A stretch of DNA of 64,000 bases, from assembly GCF_020149915.1 (NCBI RefSeq), contig NZ_CP083760.1, positions 2,294,001 through 2,358,000 of the forward strand, read 5' to 3'. This document shows positions 1 to 9,802 of the stretch, piece after piece (position 1 is the stretch's first letter; every line of letters begins with the position of its first letter). The notes under the pieces were generated by a model that saw nothing but the letters and a program-made list of their open reading frames with translations, was not told the DNA's origin and did no database searches. The DNA comes from Candidatus Sulfidibacterium hydrothermale. GTDB lineage: Bacteria > Bacteroidota > Bacteroidia > Bacteroidales > F082. The position numbers and the translations under genes are program-made.

Positions 1-1
1 A

Positions 2-706
2 CACATAAAAACCATTGAAACCGGATACCGATATCAAAATACGGCTTTTAAATCTTCAATTACACTTTTTTACACCCGATGGGAAAACGTATCGATGCTA
101 AGTAATGAATATGTGCAGTTATCGGATAATTCACAATCGAGGGCAATGATTCACGGGTTAAACAGTGTACACAAAGGCATAGAAGTTTCTTTCCGGTATA
201 AAGCCGGGAACAACGTCACACTAGGCGGAATAGCTTCTTTCGGAGATTACCGCTGGCAAAATGATGTCTCAGCAACATTAATTAATGATAACAACGTAGT
301 GGTGGATACCGTTCATGTATATGCACGTAATTTATATGTGGGAGGTACGGCCCAACAACAGCTCCGGGCCTTTGCTGATTTCAAAATAGGGAAAACCTTT
401 TCTGTTCATATCGACTGGAACTGGTATGACAAAATATTTGCTGATTTTGATCCGATAAACCGTACCGATCCTGCCGACCGTCAACAGCCATACGCATTTC
501 CGGCATATCAGATAGTTAATGCGTCACTCTCTTTACCTTTCCGAATCGGAGAACTTCCCGCTTTATTCCGGCTGAACGGCTATAACCTGTTTAATCGGAT
601 ACATATAGAAACCGGACAAGATGGTCTGCAACATGATTTAGATACTTTTACCGGCTTTTGGTCTTATGGAATTCACTTTAATTTAACATTGAAAATATAT
701 CTGTAA
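2..706 (+). CDS. TonB-dependent receptor, C-terminal part (5' end outside window)
   Basis: The frame is open from the first bases of the window, so this is the 3' part of a longer gene (234 codons visible). It encodes the last beta-strands of a TonB-dependent outer-membrane barrel, ending with the aromatic-rich strand LTLKIYL expected for outer-membrane insertion. It aligns by eye along its whole length with the C-terminus of the receptor immediately downstream: shared HKGIE, GGI/GGM, (F/L)GD(Y/W)R, DP(A/N)DR and FWS motifs. The two are therefore tandem paralogues. An internal ATG at 95 is not the real start, because homology to the neighbour begins before it. The substrate cannot be told from this part. 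No terminator is visible after the stop. Confidence 0.85.
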   Translation, partial: HIKTIETGYRYQNTAFKSSITLFYTRWENVSMLSNEYVQLSDNSQSRAMIHGLNSVHKGIEVSFRYKAGNNVTLGGIASFGDYRWQNDVSATLINDNNVVVDTVHVYARNLYVGGTAQQQLRAFADFKIGKTFSVHIDWNWYDKIFADFDPINRTDPADRQQPYAFPAYQIVNASLSLPFRIGELPALFRLNGYNLFNRIHIETGQDGLQHDLDTFTGFWSYGIHFNLTLKIYL

Positions 707-935
707 CCACTTGCATCTCAAGTATTAGTAATTTTTTTAACCATTTCAGTACTTTTTTTTAACATTTTTTACAAATATAACTTATTGTTTCACATCTAAT
801 TACACCTGCAAGCAAGGCCAGACGGCTATTTCAGAATGTTTCTTAATTAAAAATTCATCAGAACGAGTCAAATAATTCCATATTTTCGCCCCATAAAATT
901 TTTGGAACCTAATTTTAATTTAAAATTTTTGTTTT

Positions 936-3542
936 ATGAAACGTACAAATTTACTATTAACCCTGCTGGTCAGCCTTGTTTTTGCAGGTGCTACCTTTGC
1001 CCAGGGTGTTGTACAGGGCATCGTGATGGATGCCAACAGCCATGAAACGCTTGTAGGCGCTACCGTGGTTGTTGAAGGAACGACGGCTGGTATTACGACC
1101 AACCTGGATGGAAGTTTTACGCTGATTGCCCCCGCCGGGAATCAGAAAATCAAGGTCAGCTATGTGGGTTATGAACCCAAAGAAATCAGCCTGACCATCA
1201 AAAACGGAGCTACCTACAATTTAGGTAAAATCAACCTGAAAAGCAGCTCCATCGGTTTGCAACAGGTAAACGTTCTGGCTTCTGTAGCTGTTGACAGAAA
1301 AACACCTGTAGCTGTATCCACCATCAATTCGAAAACCATTAGCAACAATTTAGGAACAAGAGATTTACCGGCTGTAATGGTAAATACTCCTAACGTCTAT
1401 GTTACACCTACCGGCGGCGGTTATGGTGACTCTCGTATTAACGTTCGTGGTTTCGACCAGAGAAACGTTGCTGTATTAATTAACGGTATTCCGGTAAACG
1501 ACATGGAAAATGGTTGGGTTTACTGGTCAAACTGGGCAGGTTTGGGTGATGCTACCCGTACCATTCAGATTCAGCGTGGTTTAGGTGCTTCTAAACTGGC
1601 TATCAACTCTGTAGGAGGTACTATCAACATCATTACCAAAACCTCTGACATGAACAAAGGTGGTTCCATTTACATGTCCACCACTGATTATGGTTTGACA
1701 AAAGAAATGTTGACCCTTTCTACTGGTAAACTGAAAAGCGGAACCTCCATTACTTTCGTGGGTTCACATACTTCAGGAACCAGCTACATTGACGCTACCT
1801 GGGTAAAAGCCTGGTCTTATTTCTTGTCGGTTTCACAGGAAATCAACAAAAACAACCAGTTGGTATTTACTTTGATTGGTGCTCCGCAGGAACACGGTCA
1901 ACGTAACAGTTACTACATGCTGACTCAGGAAATGTATGACAAATACGGCCCCAAATACAACGAAAACTGGGGATGGCGTGGTGGCGAACTGTTGAACGAA
2001 CGCGTCAACTATTACCACAAACCGCAAATGGCTTTGAACTGGTACTGGAAAATTAATGACAAAGCGCATTTAGCTACTTCAGCTTACTATTCATTTGGTA
2101 CAGGTGGTGGTTCTGGTCCTTTGGGATATAACACTACCGGACACTACTACAAATATGAGCCGCCCAAGACTGCTTTTGGTCAATATGACTGGGATGCCAT
2201 GGGAGAATGGAATGCTAACAACATTGATACAGCCAATGCCCGCGAAGTTGGTGCTTACACTGTATACAATGGTGACACAACCTTCATGGCCCGTTCACAG
2301 CACATCATTCGTAATTCTGTAAACAACCACCAGTGGTATGGTTTACTCTCCACTTTGAATTACAACTTCAGCGATATGTTGAAACTGACTGCCGGTATTG
2401 ACTTCCGTCATTATAAAGGTGAACACTACCGCGAAGTAAGAGACTTGCTGGGTGGTGATTACTGGTATGATTATAAATTTGGTGCCACAAAAGTTGGTGA
2501 CAAAATTGCTTACTGGAATGACGGTATCGTTACTTACGGTGGTTTGTTTGCTCAGTTAGAATACACAAAAGGTATTTTCAATGCTTTTGCTACCGGTACT
2601 TTCTCCAATACTTGGGATACCCGTGTTGACTATTATAACTACACTCCTGGTGTTGGTGAACGTAGTGAAACACTTTCCAACGTAGGTTATGACTTCAAAT
2701 TGGGTGCCAACGTAAATATTTCGGAAAGAAGTAACTTCTTCTTGCATGGTGGATTTTATTCACGTGTACCTTTCTTCCGTTTCATGTTCCTGAATTACAC
2801 CAATGAGGTGAATACAGAACTCAAAAACGAAAAGATTTCCGCTATTGAAGCCGGTTACAATTACATTGCACCTAAATTCACTGCTCGTGTTAATGTATAC
2901 TACACCGTTTGGTCAGACATTTCACTGCTTACCGGTTTTGTTGCCGATAACGGAAGTTATGTAAACGCTTTCATGTCAAACCTGAAAGAAGTTCACAAAG
3001 GTATCGAAATCACAGGTACATGGAAAGCTAACCGCTGGATGCGTCTGGGTGGTATGATCAACTTAGGTGACTGGAGATATGCTAATGACGCTACCGCCAG
3101 ACTGTATGATGATCAGACTCATCAACCGATTGGAACCGGAACCATTTATACCGATAACCTGAGAATTGGTGACCAACCGCAAAATTCTTTCGGTGCACAC
3201 GGTTCTTTCAAAATCACCCGGAAAATCACGCTGAGTGCTCATTATCTGTATTATGCTAATTTGTATGCCCACTTTACACCGGAAACACGTAAAGATCCTA
3301 ATGACCGTGCTCAGGCTTACAAACTGCCGAACTACGGTATGCTGAACATGCGTCTCGGTTGGGCTTTCAAAATTGCTGGTATGGATTCCTACTTCAACTG
3401 GAATGTATATAACGTAACTGACAACATTACCTTAGTTGAAGCAGAAGACCAATACGATGCAGCTACTGGAACCCACGTTTTCAAAAAAGGTTTCTGGAGC
3501 TGGGGACGTAACATGAACTTCTCACTGAAAATCAAATTCTAA
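936..3542 (+). CDS. TonB-dependent receptor with CarboxypepD-regulatory-like domain
   Basis: 868-residue outer-membrane receptor for energised uptake through TonB/ExbBD. A signal peptide (about residues 1-22, cleaved near ATFAQG) is followed by a carboxypeptidase-regulatory-like beta-sandwich (about 24-105, with GTTAGITTNLDGSFTL), a plug domain (about 115-235, with INVRGFDQRNVAVLINGIPV and VGGTINIITK) and a 22-stranded barrel ending in NFSLKIKF. This is the SusC/CirA-like architecture, but no SusD gene lies next to it, so a metal chelate, cofactor or small metabolite is as likely as a glycan. The third-base usage (GGT, CTG, AAC, CGT) looks more biased than in the flanking genes, which suggests high expression. 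The 229-bp AT-rich leader upstream has only an imperfect -7 box (TATTTTCG at 881-888). A UUCG-loop terminator follows. Confidence 0.93.
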   Translation: MKRTNLLLTLLVSLVFAGATFAQGVVQGIVMDANSHETLVGATVVVEGTTAGITTNLDGSFTLIAPAGNQKIKVSYVGYEPKEISLTIKNGATYNLGKINLKSSSIGLQQVNVLASVAVDRKTPVAVSTINSKTISNNLGTRDLPAVMVNTPNVYVTPTGGGYGDSRINVRGFDQRNVAVLINGIPVNDMENGWVYWSNWAGLGDATRTIQIQRGLGASKLAINSVGGTINIITKTSDMNKGGSIYMSTTDYGLTKEMLTLSTGKLKSGTSITFVGSHTSGTSYIDATWVKAWSYFLSVSQEINKNNQLVFTLIGAPQEHGQRNSYYMLTQEMYDKYGPKYNENWGWRGGELLNERVNYYHKPQMALNWYWKINDKAHLATSAYYSFGTGGGSGPLGYNTTGHYYKYEPPKTAFGQYDWDAMGEWNANNIDTANAREVGAYTVYNGDTTFMARSQHIIRNSVNNHQWYGLLSTLNYNFSDMLKLTAGIDFRHYKGEHYREVRDLLGGDYWYDYKFGATKVGDKIAYWNDGIVTYGGLFAQLEYTKGIFNAFATGTFSNTWDTRVDYYNYTPGVGERSETLSNVGYDFKLGANVNISERSNFFLHGGFYSRVPFFRFMFLNYTNEVNTELKNEKISAIEAGYNYIAPKFTARVNVYYTVWSDISLLTGFVADNGSYVNAFMSNLKEVHKGIEITGTWKANRWMRLGGMINLGDWRYANDATARLYDDQTHQPIGTGTIYTDNLRIGDQPQNSFGAHGSFKITRKITLSAHYLYYANLYAHFTPETRKDPNDRAQAYKLPNYGMLNMRLGWAFKIAGMDSYFNWNVYNVTDNITLVEAEDQYDAATGTHVFKKGFWSWGRNMNFSLKIKF

Positions 3543-3565
3543 TTTGTTTTTCACAACACATAAAA

Positions 3566-3594
3566 AAGCCTCTTCTTCGGAAGGGGCTTTTTTT
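3566..3594 (+). terminator. Rho-independent terminator after the TonB receptor
   Basis: AAGCCTCTTC, loop TTCG, then GAAGGGGCTT and a run of seven T. The ten-base stem has one G-U pair and a stable cUUCGg tetraloop, and it sits 24 bp after the receptor stop codon. Confidence 0.9.
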
Positions 3595-3626
3595 ATACCT
3601 TTAAACCCGTTTTTATTTCTTTATTC

Positions 3627-4874
3627 ATGAAAAAATTTTTACATCTTTTTATCGTCATTGCACTGTTATCCGGAACGTTTGTTTTTCCGTCATGTAATCA
3701 AAAAACAAATGAAAAACAGGCTGTTTCGACAAATACAACCCAAAAGCCCTATGTGATTATGCTGTCGCTTGACGGCTTCCGGTGGGATTATCCCAACCAT
3801 GCTCACACCCCCGTATTAGATTCCCTGAAAAAAGTGGGGGTTTTTGGTGAAATCATTCCCTGCTTTCCATCCAAAACTTTTCCGAACCATTACAGTATGG
3901 CTACCGGACTCTATCCGGATCACCATGGCATTGTTTTGAATAATTTTTACGCTCCGGACTTAAAAATGCGGTATAGTATCTCTGACAGAAAATCAGTAGG
4001 TAATGGCGTTTTTTATGGCGGAGAACCCATTTGGGTAACCGCCAAAAAACAGGGCGTACACACGGCAACTCTTTACTGGGTGGGCTCTGAAGCTGCCATC
4101 GAAGGCATCCGCCCCGATATCTGGTATCCTTACAATCACACCCTTCCTTTTACGTCAAGGATCGACAGTTTGGTTCGCTGGCTATCGTTCCCTGAATCAA
4201 AACGTCCGCATCTTATTCTATGGTATTATCCTGAACCAGACGGCTATGGGCATCATTACGGACCAGGAGGAGAAAAAACAAAAGAAATGGTAGAACAATT
4301 AGACCGCTGGCTGGGACAGTTTTTCACGGCTATGCGCCGGCTTCCCATTTACAGCCAATTGAATTTTATCATTACTTCTGACCATGGTATGGGCCCCATT
4401 TCCAACAAGAGAGAAATTATTCTTGACCATTATATTGATACCGCAAACCTGCAGTATATAGACGGAAATAATCCGGTGTATAATTTTGGAGTAAAACCGG
4501 GAAAACTGGAAACAGTTTATACGAAGTTAAAAAACATTCCCCATCTCCAGGTTTGGAAACATGACAGTCTTCCTCTGCGCCTGCATTACGGAACCAATGT
4601 AAGAACCCACGATTTAACGGTTGCCGCCGATTCAAACTGGAGTATCTACTGGTCTTGGCATATCGGTCATGGAAAAGGAACACACGGCTACGATAACGCC
4701 TGGAGGGCCATGCACGCCATCTTTTATGCTGCGGGCCCAGCCTTTAAAAAAGGTTATCAACAAAAAAGTTTCGGAAATGTGGATCTTTATCCGCTAATCG
4801 CAAAAATCCTAAATCTGCAACCCGTAAAAACAGACGGACAGCTTTCGGATGTAAAAGGCATGTTGGAAAAATAA
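3627..4874 (+). CDS. ENPP-type alkaline phosphatase superfamily lipoprotein
   Basis: 415 residues. The N-terminus is a lipoprotein signal (lipobox FPSC, Cys23), so the enzyme is probably membrane-anchored outside the cytoplasm. The body is the type I phosphodiesterase/nucleotide pyrophosphatase family of the alkaline phosphatase superfamily, with two zinc sites. The metal ligand Asp49 is in LSLDGFRWDY, the nucleophile Thr84 in PSKTFPNHYS, and the remaining ligands are in EPDGYGHHYG, TSDHGMG and GTHGYDN. Members hydrolyse nucleotide phosphodiesters, pyrophosphates or phospholipid head groups; the substrate here is not determined. It follows the TonB receptor after a terminator and may scavenge phosphate or nucleotides. 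Length and motif order are normal for the bacterial members. Confidence 0.87.
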   Translation: MKKFLHLFIVIALLSGTFVFPSCNQKTNEKQAVSTNTTQKPYVIMLSLDGFRWDYPNHAHTPVLDSLKKVGVFGEIIPCFPSKTFPNHYSMATGLYPDHHGIVLNNFYAPDLKMRYSISDRKSVGNGVFYGGEPIWVTAKKQGVHTATLYWVGSEAAIEGIRPDIWYPYNHTLPFTSRIDSLVRWLSFPESKRPHLILWYYPEPDGYGHHYGPGGEKTKEMVEQLDRWLGQFFTAMRRLPIYSQLNFIITSDHGMGPISNKREIILDHYIDTANLQYIDGNNPVYNFGVKPGKLETVYTKLKNIPHLQVWKHDSLPLRLHYGTNVRTHDLTVAADSNWSIYWSWHIGHGKGTHGYDNAWRAMHAIFYAAGPAFKKGYQQKSFGNVDLYPLIAKILNLQPVKTDGQLSDVKGMLEK

Positions 4875-4939
4875 GCTGTCTTTCAGGGAGAAACAAAAAA
4901 AATTTCGCATTTAAGCATTGAAATATTAAAAATATTCCA

Positions 4940-4947
4940 TACATTTG
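4940..4947 (+). promoter_or_regulatory. Bacteroidota -7 box TACATTTG
   Basis: Matches TAnnTTTG exactly and lies 30 bp before the ATG at 4978. It overlaps the in-frame TTG at 4945, which argues that the protein starts at the ATG and not at the TTG. Confidence 0.6.
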
Positions 4948-4977
4948 AGCATTGTTAACCCCCTAAATTTATTTCAA

Positions 4978-5436
4978 ATGAAAAAACTTTCAATTTTAGC
5001 CACACTGATGCTTATTGCACTGATGGCTTTTCCTCAACAAAAGTATGAGTATAAAGTCGTCACCAGCGTCGAGTCCATTGTTCCTATGGGGCTTGGTCGT
5101 TCCCGCATTATAGAAACCAAAGAAGAACTCAATCCGGCAAACTACACCACCGAACGTACTAACGGGAAAAAAAGCCAGCAAAAAGGAGTAAAACGTTCCG
5201 GCTTAAAAGTAAACCGTTTTGCCGAAACCAAATTGCTCAACTTTTACAGTGGCGTAGGGATTAATTTTCAGAACATTGCATCTAACGACGCTTTAATTTC
5301 AGCAACCATTAACAAAATCATTAACGAGGGATGGCAATTGGCCTTTGTCGTAAGTGGAGTGGAAAGTGATGCCGGAAAAGGCGACGGAAAAGGAATTTTT
5401 ATCACCCGTTATATTTTCAGAAGGCCCATACAATAA
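4978..5436 (+). CDS. Small secreted protein of unknown function
   Basis: 152 residues from the ATG at 4978, which begins a clear signal peptide (MKKLSILATLMLIALMAFPQ). An in-frame TTG at 4945 would add 11 residues but falls inside the promoter box. After the signal the chain begins YEYKVVTSVE and ends with a segment like INKIINEGWQLAFVVSG followed by FITRYIFRRP. That end resembles the fold of small DUF4177-like proteins, in which a conserved EGW precedes a strand, but the similarity is only by eye. The middle is basic and polar (about residues 50-80). It probably acts in the periplasm. It converges on lon with a shared terminator between them. No function is proposed. Confidence 0.75.
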   Translation: MKKLSILATLMLIALMAFPQQKYEYKVVTSVESIVPMGLGRSRIIETKEELNPANYTTERTNGKKSQQKGVKRSGLKVNRFAETKLLNFYSGVGINFQNIASNDALISATINKIINEGWQLAFVVSGVESDAGKGDGKGIFITRYIFRRPIQ

Positions 5437-5451
5437 AGCCTAGCATTTCAT

Positions 5452-5490
5452 AAAAAAAGCACCGTAGATTTCCTCTCACGGTGCTTTTTT
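5452..5490. terminator. Bidirectional terminator between the secreted protein and lon
   Basis: AAAAAAAGCACCGT, a 12-base loop, then ACGGTGCTTTTTT. The seven-base GC-containing stem is flanked by an A run on the left and a T run on the right, so it can end transcripts arriving from either gene. Confidence 0.88.
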
Positions 5491-5507
5491 ATTTCTATGG
5501 AAAAAGA

Positions 5508-7925
5508 TTATTCTTTGGGTAACAACGCTTTTTCCCATACTTCCAGCATTTCATCCACATAAACAAAATCTAATCCTTCAATATATTTTTCCGGGATTTC
5601 TTCAATGTCCGGTTTATTTTCAAGGGGAAGAAGAATGGTTTTGATTTTAGCCCGCTTAGCCGCCAATATTTTCTCTTTGATCCCCCCTACCGGCAACACT
5701 TTTCCTCTCAGGGTTATTTCACCCGTCATGGCCAAATACGGACGAACTTTTCTTTGGGTAAAAGCCGAAGCCAAGGCGGTTAACATTGTAACGCCTGCTG
5801 ACGGGCCATCTTTAGGCGTAGCTCCTTCCGGAATATGAATATGCACATTCCATTTTTCAAAAACATCCGGCTCCAGCCCCAGCGTTTCCGCATGCGCTTT
5901 TAAAAACTCATAAGCCAACACAGCCGATTCTTTCATCACATCGCCCAGGTTTCCAGTTAACTTCAATTGTTTCCCATCCCCTTTACTCAGGCTCACTTCT
6001 ACAAAAAGGATCTCGCCGCCAACCCGTGTCCAGGCCAGCCCGGTAACCACACCGGTTTTTTCATTAGAAACCAGCTGATCGCGTGTAAAACGTGGTTTTC
6101 CAAGGATATCGGGTAAATCCGACGGTTTTATTTTTGCATCAAACGGCTCGTCCATGGCAATAAACCGGGCCCTGTTCCGAACAACCTTGGCAATCTGTTT
6201 TTCCAGTAAACGAACGCCGGCTTCCCGGGTATATTGGTCAATAATGGTTTCTATTGTTTTCTTGGGAAAAACAAGCTGTTTCTTTTGAATACCATTTTCT
6301 TCAAAAATCTTCTTCAAAAGATGCCTCCGGGCAATCTCCACTTTTTCTTCCAATAAATATCCACTAAGCTCAATCACTTCCATCCGGTCAACCAAAGCCG
6401 GATGTACACCCGACAGGCTGTTGGCCGTGGCAATAAACATCACCTTCGACAAATCAAAATCCAGCTCAAGATAATTATCGTAGAAAGCATTATTTTGTTC
6501 CGGATCAAGAATCTCAAGCAAAGCAGCCTGTGGATCTCCGCTAAAATTATTACCACTTACTTTATCAATTTCATCCAGCATAAAAACCGGATTGGCCGAT
6601 TGCGTTTTCTTCAGGTTTTGCAAAATCCGGCCGGGCATGGCACCGATATACGTTTTCCGGTGTCCCCGCAATTCCGATTCGTCACGCAATCCGCCCAACG
6701 ACATGCGCACATATTTCCGGCCCAAAGCGCGGGCAATCGACCGTCCCAGCGATGTTTTTCCCACTCCGGGAGGGCCTACAAAACAAAGGATCGGTGCTTT
6801 CATGTCGTTTTTCAGTTTCAAAACGGCAAGATATTCGATAATTCGCTCTTTGATCTTTTCCAACCCGTAATGATCTTTATCCAAAATCTGACGGGCTCTT
6901 TTCAAATTCAAATGATCTTTGGTAAACTCGTTCCAGGGCAGATCCACCAAAAATTCCAGATAATTCATCTGGATAGAATATTCCGCTGCATTCGGATTCA
7001 TCCGTTGCAATCGCGAAAGTTCCTGCTGAAAAGTTTCAGCTACTTCTTCCGGCCATTTTTTTCGTGCAGCTTTCTTTTCCAGTTTTTTAATATCCTGCTC
7101 ATGAGGCGCACCGCCGAGTTCTTCTTGTATGGTTTTCAGCTGCTGATTCAGCAAATAATCGCGCTGTTGTTTATCCAAATCCACCTTTACTTTGGTTTGG
7201 ATCTGATTTTTCAATTCCAGCACCTGTAACTCTTTGGTCAAGAGCTCCAGCACCTTGTTAGCCCGTTCTTCCAGACTGGTCATTTCCAGCAGCTGTTGTT
7301 TTTGTCCGTTATCTACATTCAGGTTGGACGAAACAAAATTGATGAGGAAAACCGGACTTTCAATATTATTGATGGCAAATGAAGACTCCGAAGGAATAAC
7401 CGGAGACTTTTCAATAATCTGAATGGCCAAATCGCGAATAGAAGAGATCAATGCCTGAAAAACTTCATCATTGGGGATATCTTCCTGAGAACCGTAACTC
7501 TTCACTTTCGCCTTAAAATAAGGCTCTTCCTGAAGCATTTCTTCAATGACAAAACGACGTTTGCCCTGAATAATGGCCGTGGTATTCCCATCGGGCATCT
7601 GCAGAATTTTAATAATACGAGCCACGGTACCCACCGGATGCAGGTCTTTTTCTCCGGGATCTTCGGTTTCGGCATCTTTTTGAGCCACCACCCCGATAAT
7701 TTTTGCTCCCTGATAAGCTTCGCGCAAAAGTTTCACACTTTTCTCCCGTCCGGCAGTAATAGGAATAACCACCCCGGGAAAAAGTACCATGTTGCGTAAA
7801 GGCAAAATAGGAAGCTCTTCCGGAATTTCTTCCTCGTTCATTTTCTTCTCATCTTCAGGCGACATCAACGGGAAAAATTCCGTATCACCATTTACAATAT
7901 CATCCAGTGCAAAAATATTTTTCAT
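5508..7925 (-). CDS. lon: ATP-dependent protease La (Lon)
   Basis: 805 residues, full length for LonA, a cytosolic homohexameric AAA+ protease that degrades damaged and regulatory proteins. The N-terminal substrate-binding domain (about 38-245) starts with [18 protein letters not shown] coiled segment follows (about 245-320), then the AAA+ module with Walker A GPPGVGKT (384-391) and Walker [10 protein letters not shown] (about 447-455). The C-terminal protease domain has the catalytic serine Ser709 in PKDGPSAG and the partner lysine Lys752 in GGIKEK, spaced 43 residues apart as in E. coli Lon. The ATG is the only start fitting family alignments. No sigma-32-like or CIRCE element was seen; the upstream 177 bp contain no clear -7 box. 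Confidence 0.97.
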   Translation of the reverse strand: MKNIFALDDIVNGDTEFFPLMSPEDEKKMNEEEIPEELPILPLRNMVLFPGVVIPITAGREKSVKLLREAYQGAKIIGVVAQKDAETEDPGEKDLHPVGTVARIIKILQMPDGNTTAIIQGKRRFVIEEMLQEEPYFKAKVKSYGSQEDIPNDEVFQALISSIRDLAIQIIEKSPVIPSESSFAINNIESPVFLINFVSSNLNVDNGQKQQLLEMTSLEERANKVLELLTKELQVLELKNQIQTKVKVDLDKQQRDYLLNQQLKTIQEELGGAPHEQDIKKLEKKAARKKWPEEVAETFQQELSRLQRMNPNAAEYSIQMNYLEFLVDLPWNEFTKDHLNLKRARQILDKDHYGLEKIKERIIEYLAVLKLKNDMKAPILCFVGPPGVGKTSLGRSIARALGRKYVRMSLGGLRDESELRGHRKTYIGAMPGRILQNLKKTQSANPVFMLDEIDKVSGNNFSGDPQAALLEILDPEQNNAFYDNYLELDFDLSKVMFIATANSLSGVHPALVDRMEVIELSGYLLEEKVEIARRHLLKKIFEENGIQKKQLVFPKKTIETIIDQYTREAGVRLLEKQIAKVVRNRARFIAMDEPFDAKIKPSDLPDILGKPRFTRDQLVSNEKTGVVTGLAWTRVGGEILFVEVSLSKGDGKQLKLTGNLGDVMKESAVLAYEFLKAHAETLGLEPDVFEKWNVHIHIPEGATPKDGPSAGVTMLTALASAFTQRKVRPYLAMTGEITLRGKVLPVGGIKEKILAAKRAKIKTILLPLENKPDIEEIPEKYIEGLDFVYVDEMLEVWEKALLPKE

Positions 7926-8102
7926 GATTTTTTCTGTCTATTTGTCAGTATATCTTTCTCATCCCCCATCTTCCATTCTTTTCTTACCGGATAATTCGCT
8001 GGATCCCAAATTTTTCATCACGGCAGTCGAATTCCGGTACCTTTTTCAGGGCAATGACCGTACCATTTTTATTCCTTTTCTGTTTTGGCAGAAAAAATCC
8101 GA

Positions 8103-9281
8103 TTAACGGCGTTTATCGAAAGTCATTTCAAAAATATGGGTCAGTATTTTTTTCTCCGTTTCATCAAAAGTTTTACCCCGGCGGGCAAAAACAGCTTCGG
8201 CCACCTGAAAAGCCTTTTTCAAATTATAATGAGACAGGCCATGCTTGCCGCCCCACGAGAACGACGGGATATAATTTCGCTGATAACCATCGCCAAAAAT
8301 GTTTGCAAACACGCCTACAACTGTTCCTGTATTAAACATGGTATTAATCCCCGTTTTGGAATGATCGCCCATCATCAGTCCGCAAAACTGCCGGCCGGTA
8401 TTCTCAAAATGTTCTGAAACACAAGACCAAAGCTTTACCGGTTCATAAGTATTTTTCAGATTGGAAACATTGGTATCGGCTCCCAAATTACACCATTCAC
8501 CCAGCACCGAATTTCCCAGGAAACCATCATGCGCTTTATTGGAAAAGCCAAAAAGAACCGAATTATTGACCTCCCCGCCCACTTTACACTGCGGACCAAT
8601 GGTTGTTCCACTATAAATTTTAGCATCCATTTTCACCATGGATTTTTCACCTAAAGCAAACGGTCCGCGGATCTTTGCCCCTTCCATAACGGTGGCATCT
8701 TTTCCTATGTATATAGGGCCATCCTGCACATTTAAAAAAGCAAATTCAACTTGTGCTCCTTCTTCTAAGAAAATCTGATCCGAATTTCCCAGAACAAAAT
8801 TTGTTGAGCTTAACGGCTGCGATTTCCGTCCAGAGGTAATGGAATCAAAATCAAGACGAATCATTTCATGATTCATGGCAAAGATTTCCCATACGTGCTG
8901 CAAACGCCGCACCGGTTCCGGGTAAGGAACAGCTTCAGGAGCTGCATCGTCCAGATTTTCTATTTCGCGGGCATGAACAAACATCGCCAGCATTACATCA
9001 TCTTTCACCAAAGCCTGTCCCGTTCGTAATTTTTGAATTTGTTTTATCAGATCCGGGTCAGGAACAACAGAGCCATTAATCAGTATGTTTTCTTCTTCAA
9101 TCTGAACCGGAAACTTTTCGGAAAGATAATCACGCGTCAGCGTAGATGTTTTTTGCCGAAGCAACCTTTCCCATTTTTCACGCAAAGTGGTTATTCCCCA
9201 GCGGATATCAGCTACCGGACGGGTATAAGTAAAGGGCAGCAGGTGGTCTCTGCTGTCGCCATCAAAAAGGATGTAATTCAT
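8103..9281 (-). CDS. GlmU-family sugar nucleotidyltransferase/acyltransferase
   Basis: 392 residues of the Bacteroidota-type GlmU family, thought to supply UDP-N-acetylglucosamine (glucosamine-1-phosphate acetylation and uridylylation) in lineages lacking standard GlmU. The N-terminal nucleotidyltransferase-like part (about 1-170) begins NYILFDGDSRDHLLPFTYTRP. The C-terminal half (about 180-370) is a left-handed beta-helix of imperfect hexapeptides (for example IYIGKDATVMEGAKIRGP and NSVLFGFSNKAHDGFLGNSV). It ends with a short basic tail. The helix carries the acyltransferase-like fold; whether both activities are present cannot be read from sequence alone. It follows bL31 after a terminator and precedes lon on the same strand, but 177 bp separate it from lon. 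Confidence 0.85.
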   Translation of the reverse strand: MNYILFDGDSRDHLLPFTYTRPVADIRWGITTLREKWERLLRQKTSTLTRDYLSEKFPVQIEEENILINGSVVPDPDLIKQIQKLRTGQALVKDDVMLAMFVHAREIENLDDAAPEAVPYPEPVRRLQHVWEIFAMNHEMIRLDFDSITSGRKSQPLSSTNFVLGNSDQIFLEEGAQVEFAFLNVQDGPIYIGKDATVMEGAKIRGPFALGEKSMVKMDAKIYSGTTIGPQCKVGGEVNNSVLFGFSNKAHDGFLGNSVLGEWCNLGADTNVSNLKNTYEPVKLWSCVSEHFENTGRQFCGLMMGDHSKTGINTMFNTGTVVGVFANIFGDGYQRNYIPSFSWGGKHGLSHYNLKKAFQVAEAVFARRGKTFDETEKKILTHIFEMTFDKRR

Positions 9282-9373
9282 AATTTTTCGGTTTACAGGA
9301 TAAAAAGCTAAGATACGATGAAAATCAATGCCGGCAATGGCTCCAGTACTTTAATTTGGGACTTTTCTAAACC

Positions 9374-9410
9374 AAAAAACCCCTGCCGTTAAGACCGACA
9401 AGGGTTCTTT
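9374..9410 (-). terminator. Terminator of the bL31 gene
   Basis: Read on the minus strand: AACCC-t-TG, loop, CA-g-GGGTT followed by six T (the A run at 9374-9379). It lies 16 bp past the bL31 stop, between that gene and the GlmU-family gene. Confidence 0.7.
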
Positions 9411-9426
9411 TATTCACCGTTTCCGG

Positions 9427-9693
9427 TTATTGTTTTCTTTTTTCCTGAAATTTTTTGTAACGGTTGCGGAATTTATCCACACGACCAGCCGTATCTACCA
9501 GTTTCATCTTACCGGTAAAGAACGGATGTGATTTGTTAGAAATTTCAAGCTTAACCAAAGGATATTCCTTGCCATCTTCCCACACAATGGTATCTTTGGT
9601 ATTTACGGTAGACCGCGTAATAAAAGCATAGTCGTTTGACATGTCTTTAAAAACAACCAGCCTGTAATTTTTAGGATGAATATCTTTCTTCAT
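9427..9693 (-). CDS. rpmE2: 50S ribosomal protein bL31, type B
   Basis: 88 residues of the zinc-free (C-minus) form of bL31: [11 protein letters not shown] at the start, then [20 protein letters not shown] and HPFFTGKM, and a basic tail [13 protein letters not shown]. The four zinc-binding cysteines of the type A protein are absent. It sits on the large subunit and bridges it to the small one. In organisms with both forms the type B copy is used under zinc limitation, but in many Bacteroidota it is the only copy, so no zinc regulation is claimed. It has its own promoter box and a terminator. Confidence 0.96.
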   Translation of the reverse strand: MKKDIHPKNYRLVVFKDMSNDYAFITRSTVNTKDTIVWEDGKEYPLVKLEISNKSHPFFTGKMKLVDTAGRVDKFRNRYKKFQEKRKQ

Positions 9694-9726
9694 TTTTTTA
9701 TGTTTTTCCTGTCAAATTTGGGGGTG

Positions 9727-9734
9727 CAAAAATA
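9727..9734 (-). promoter_or_regulatory. -7 box TATTTTTG for rpmE2
   Basis: On the minus strand the sequence reads TATTTTTG, an exact TAnnTTTG match 33 bp before the start of bL31. No convincing -33 TTTG is seen at the usual distance. Confidence 0.55.
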
Positions 9735-9802
9735 GCGGATAACTCTTTAACTTCCTAATTTTTTTCAATATTTTTTTCTCCATGTGAAAAGACAAGCTAT
9801 TC

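Noticed and set aside
707-935. Cobalamin or other riboswitch ahead of the second TonB receptor
   Set aside because: No conserved B12-box-like or other riboswitch motif and no stable structure in the AT-rich leader.
6402-7229. Plus-strand open frame of 275 codons opposite lon
   Set aside because: Antisense shadow of the conserved Lon middle domain; Phe, Ile and Gln excess and no promoter.
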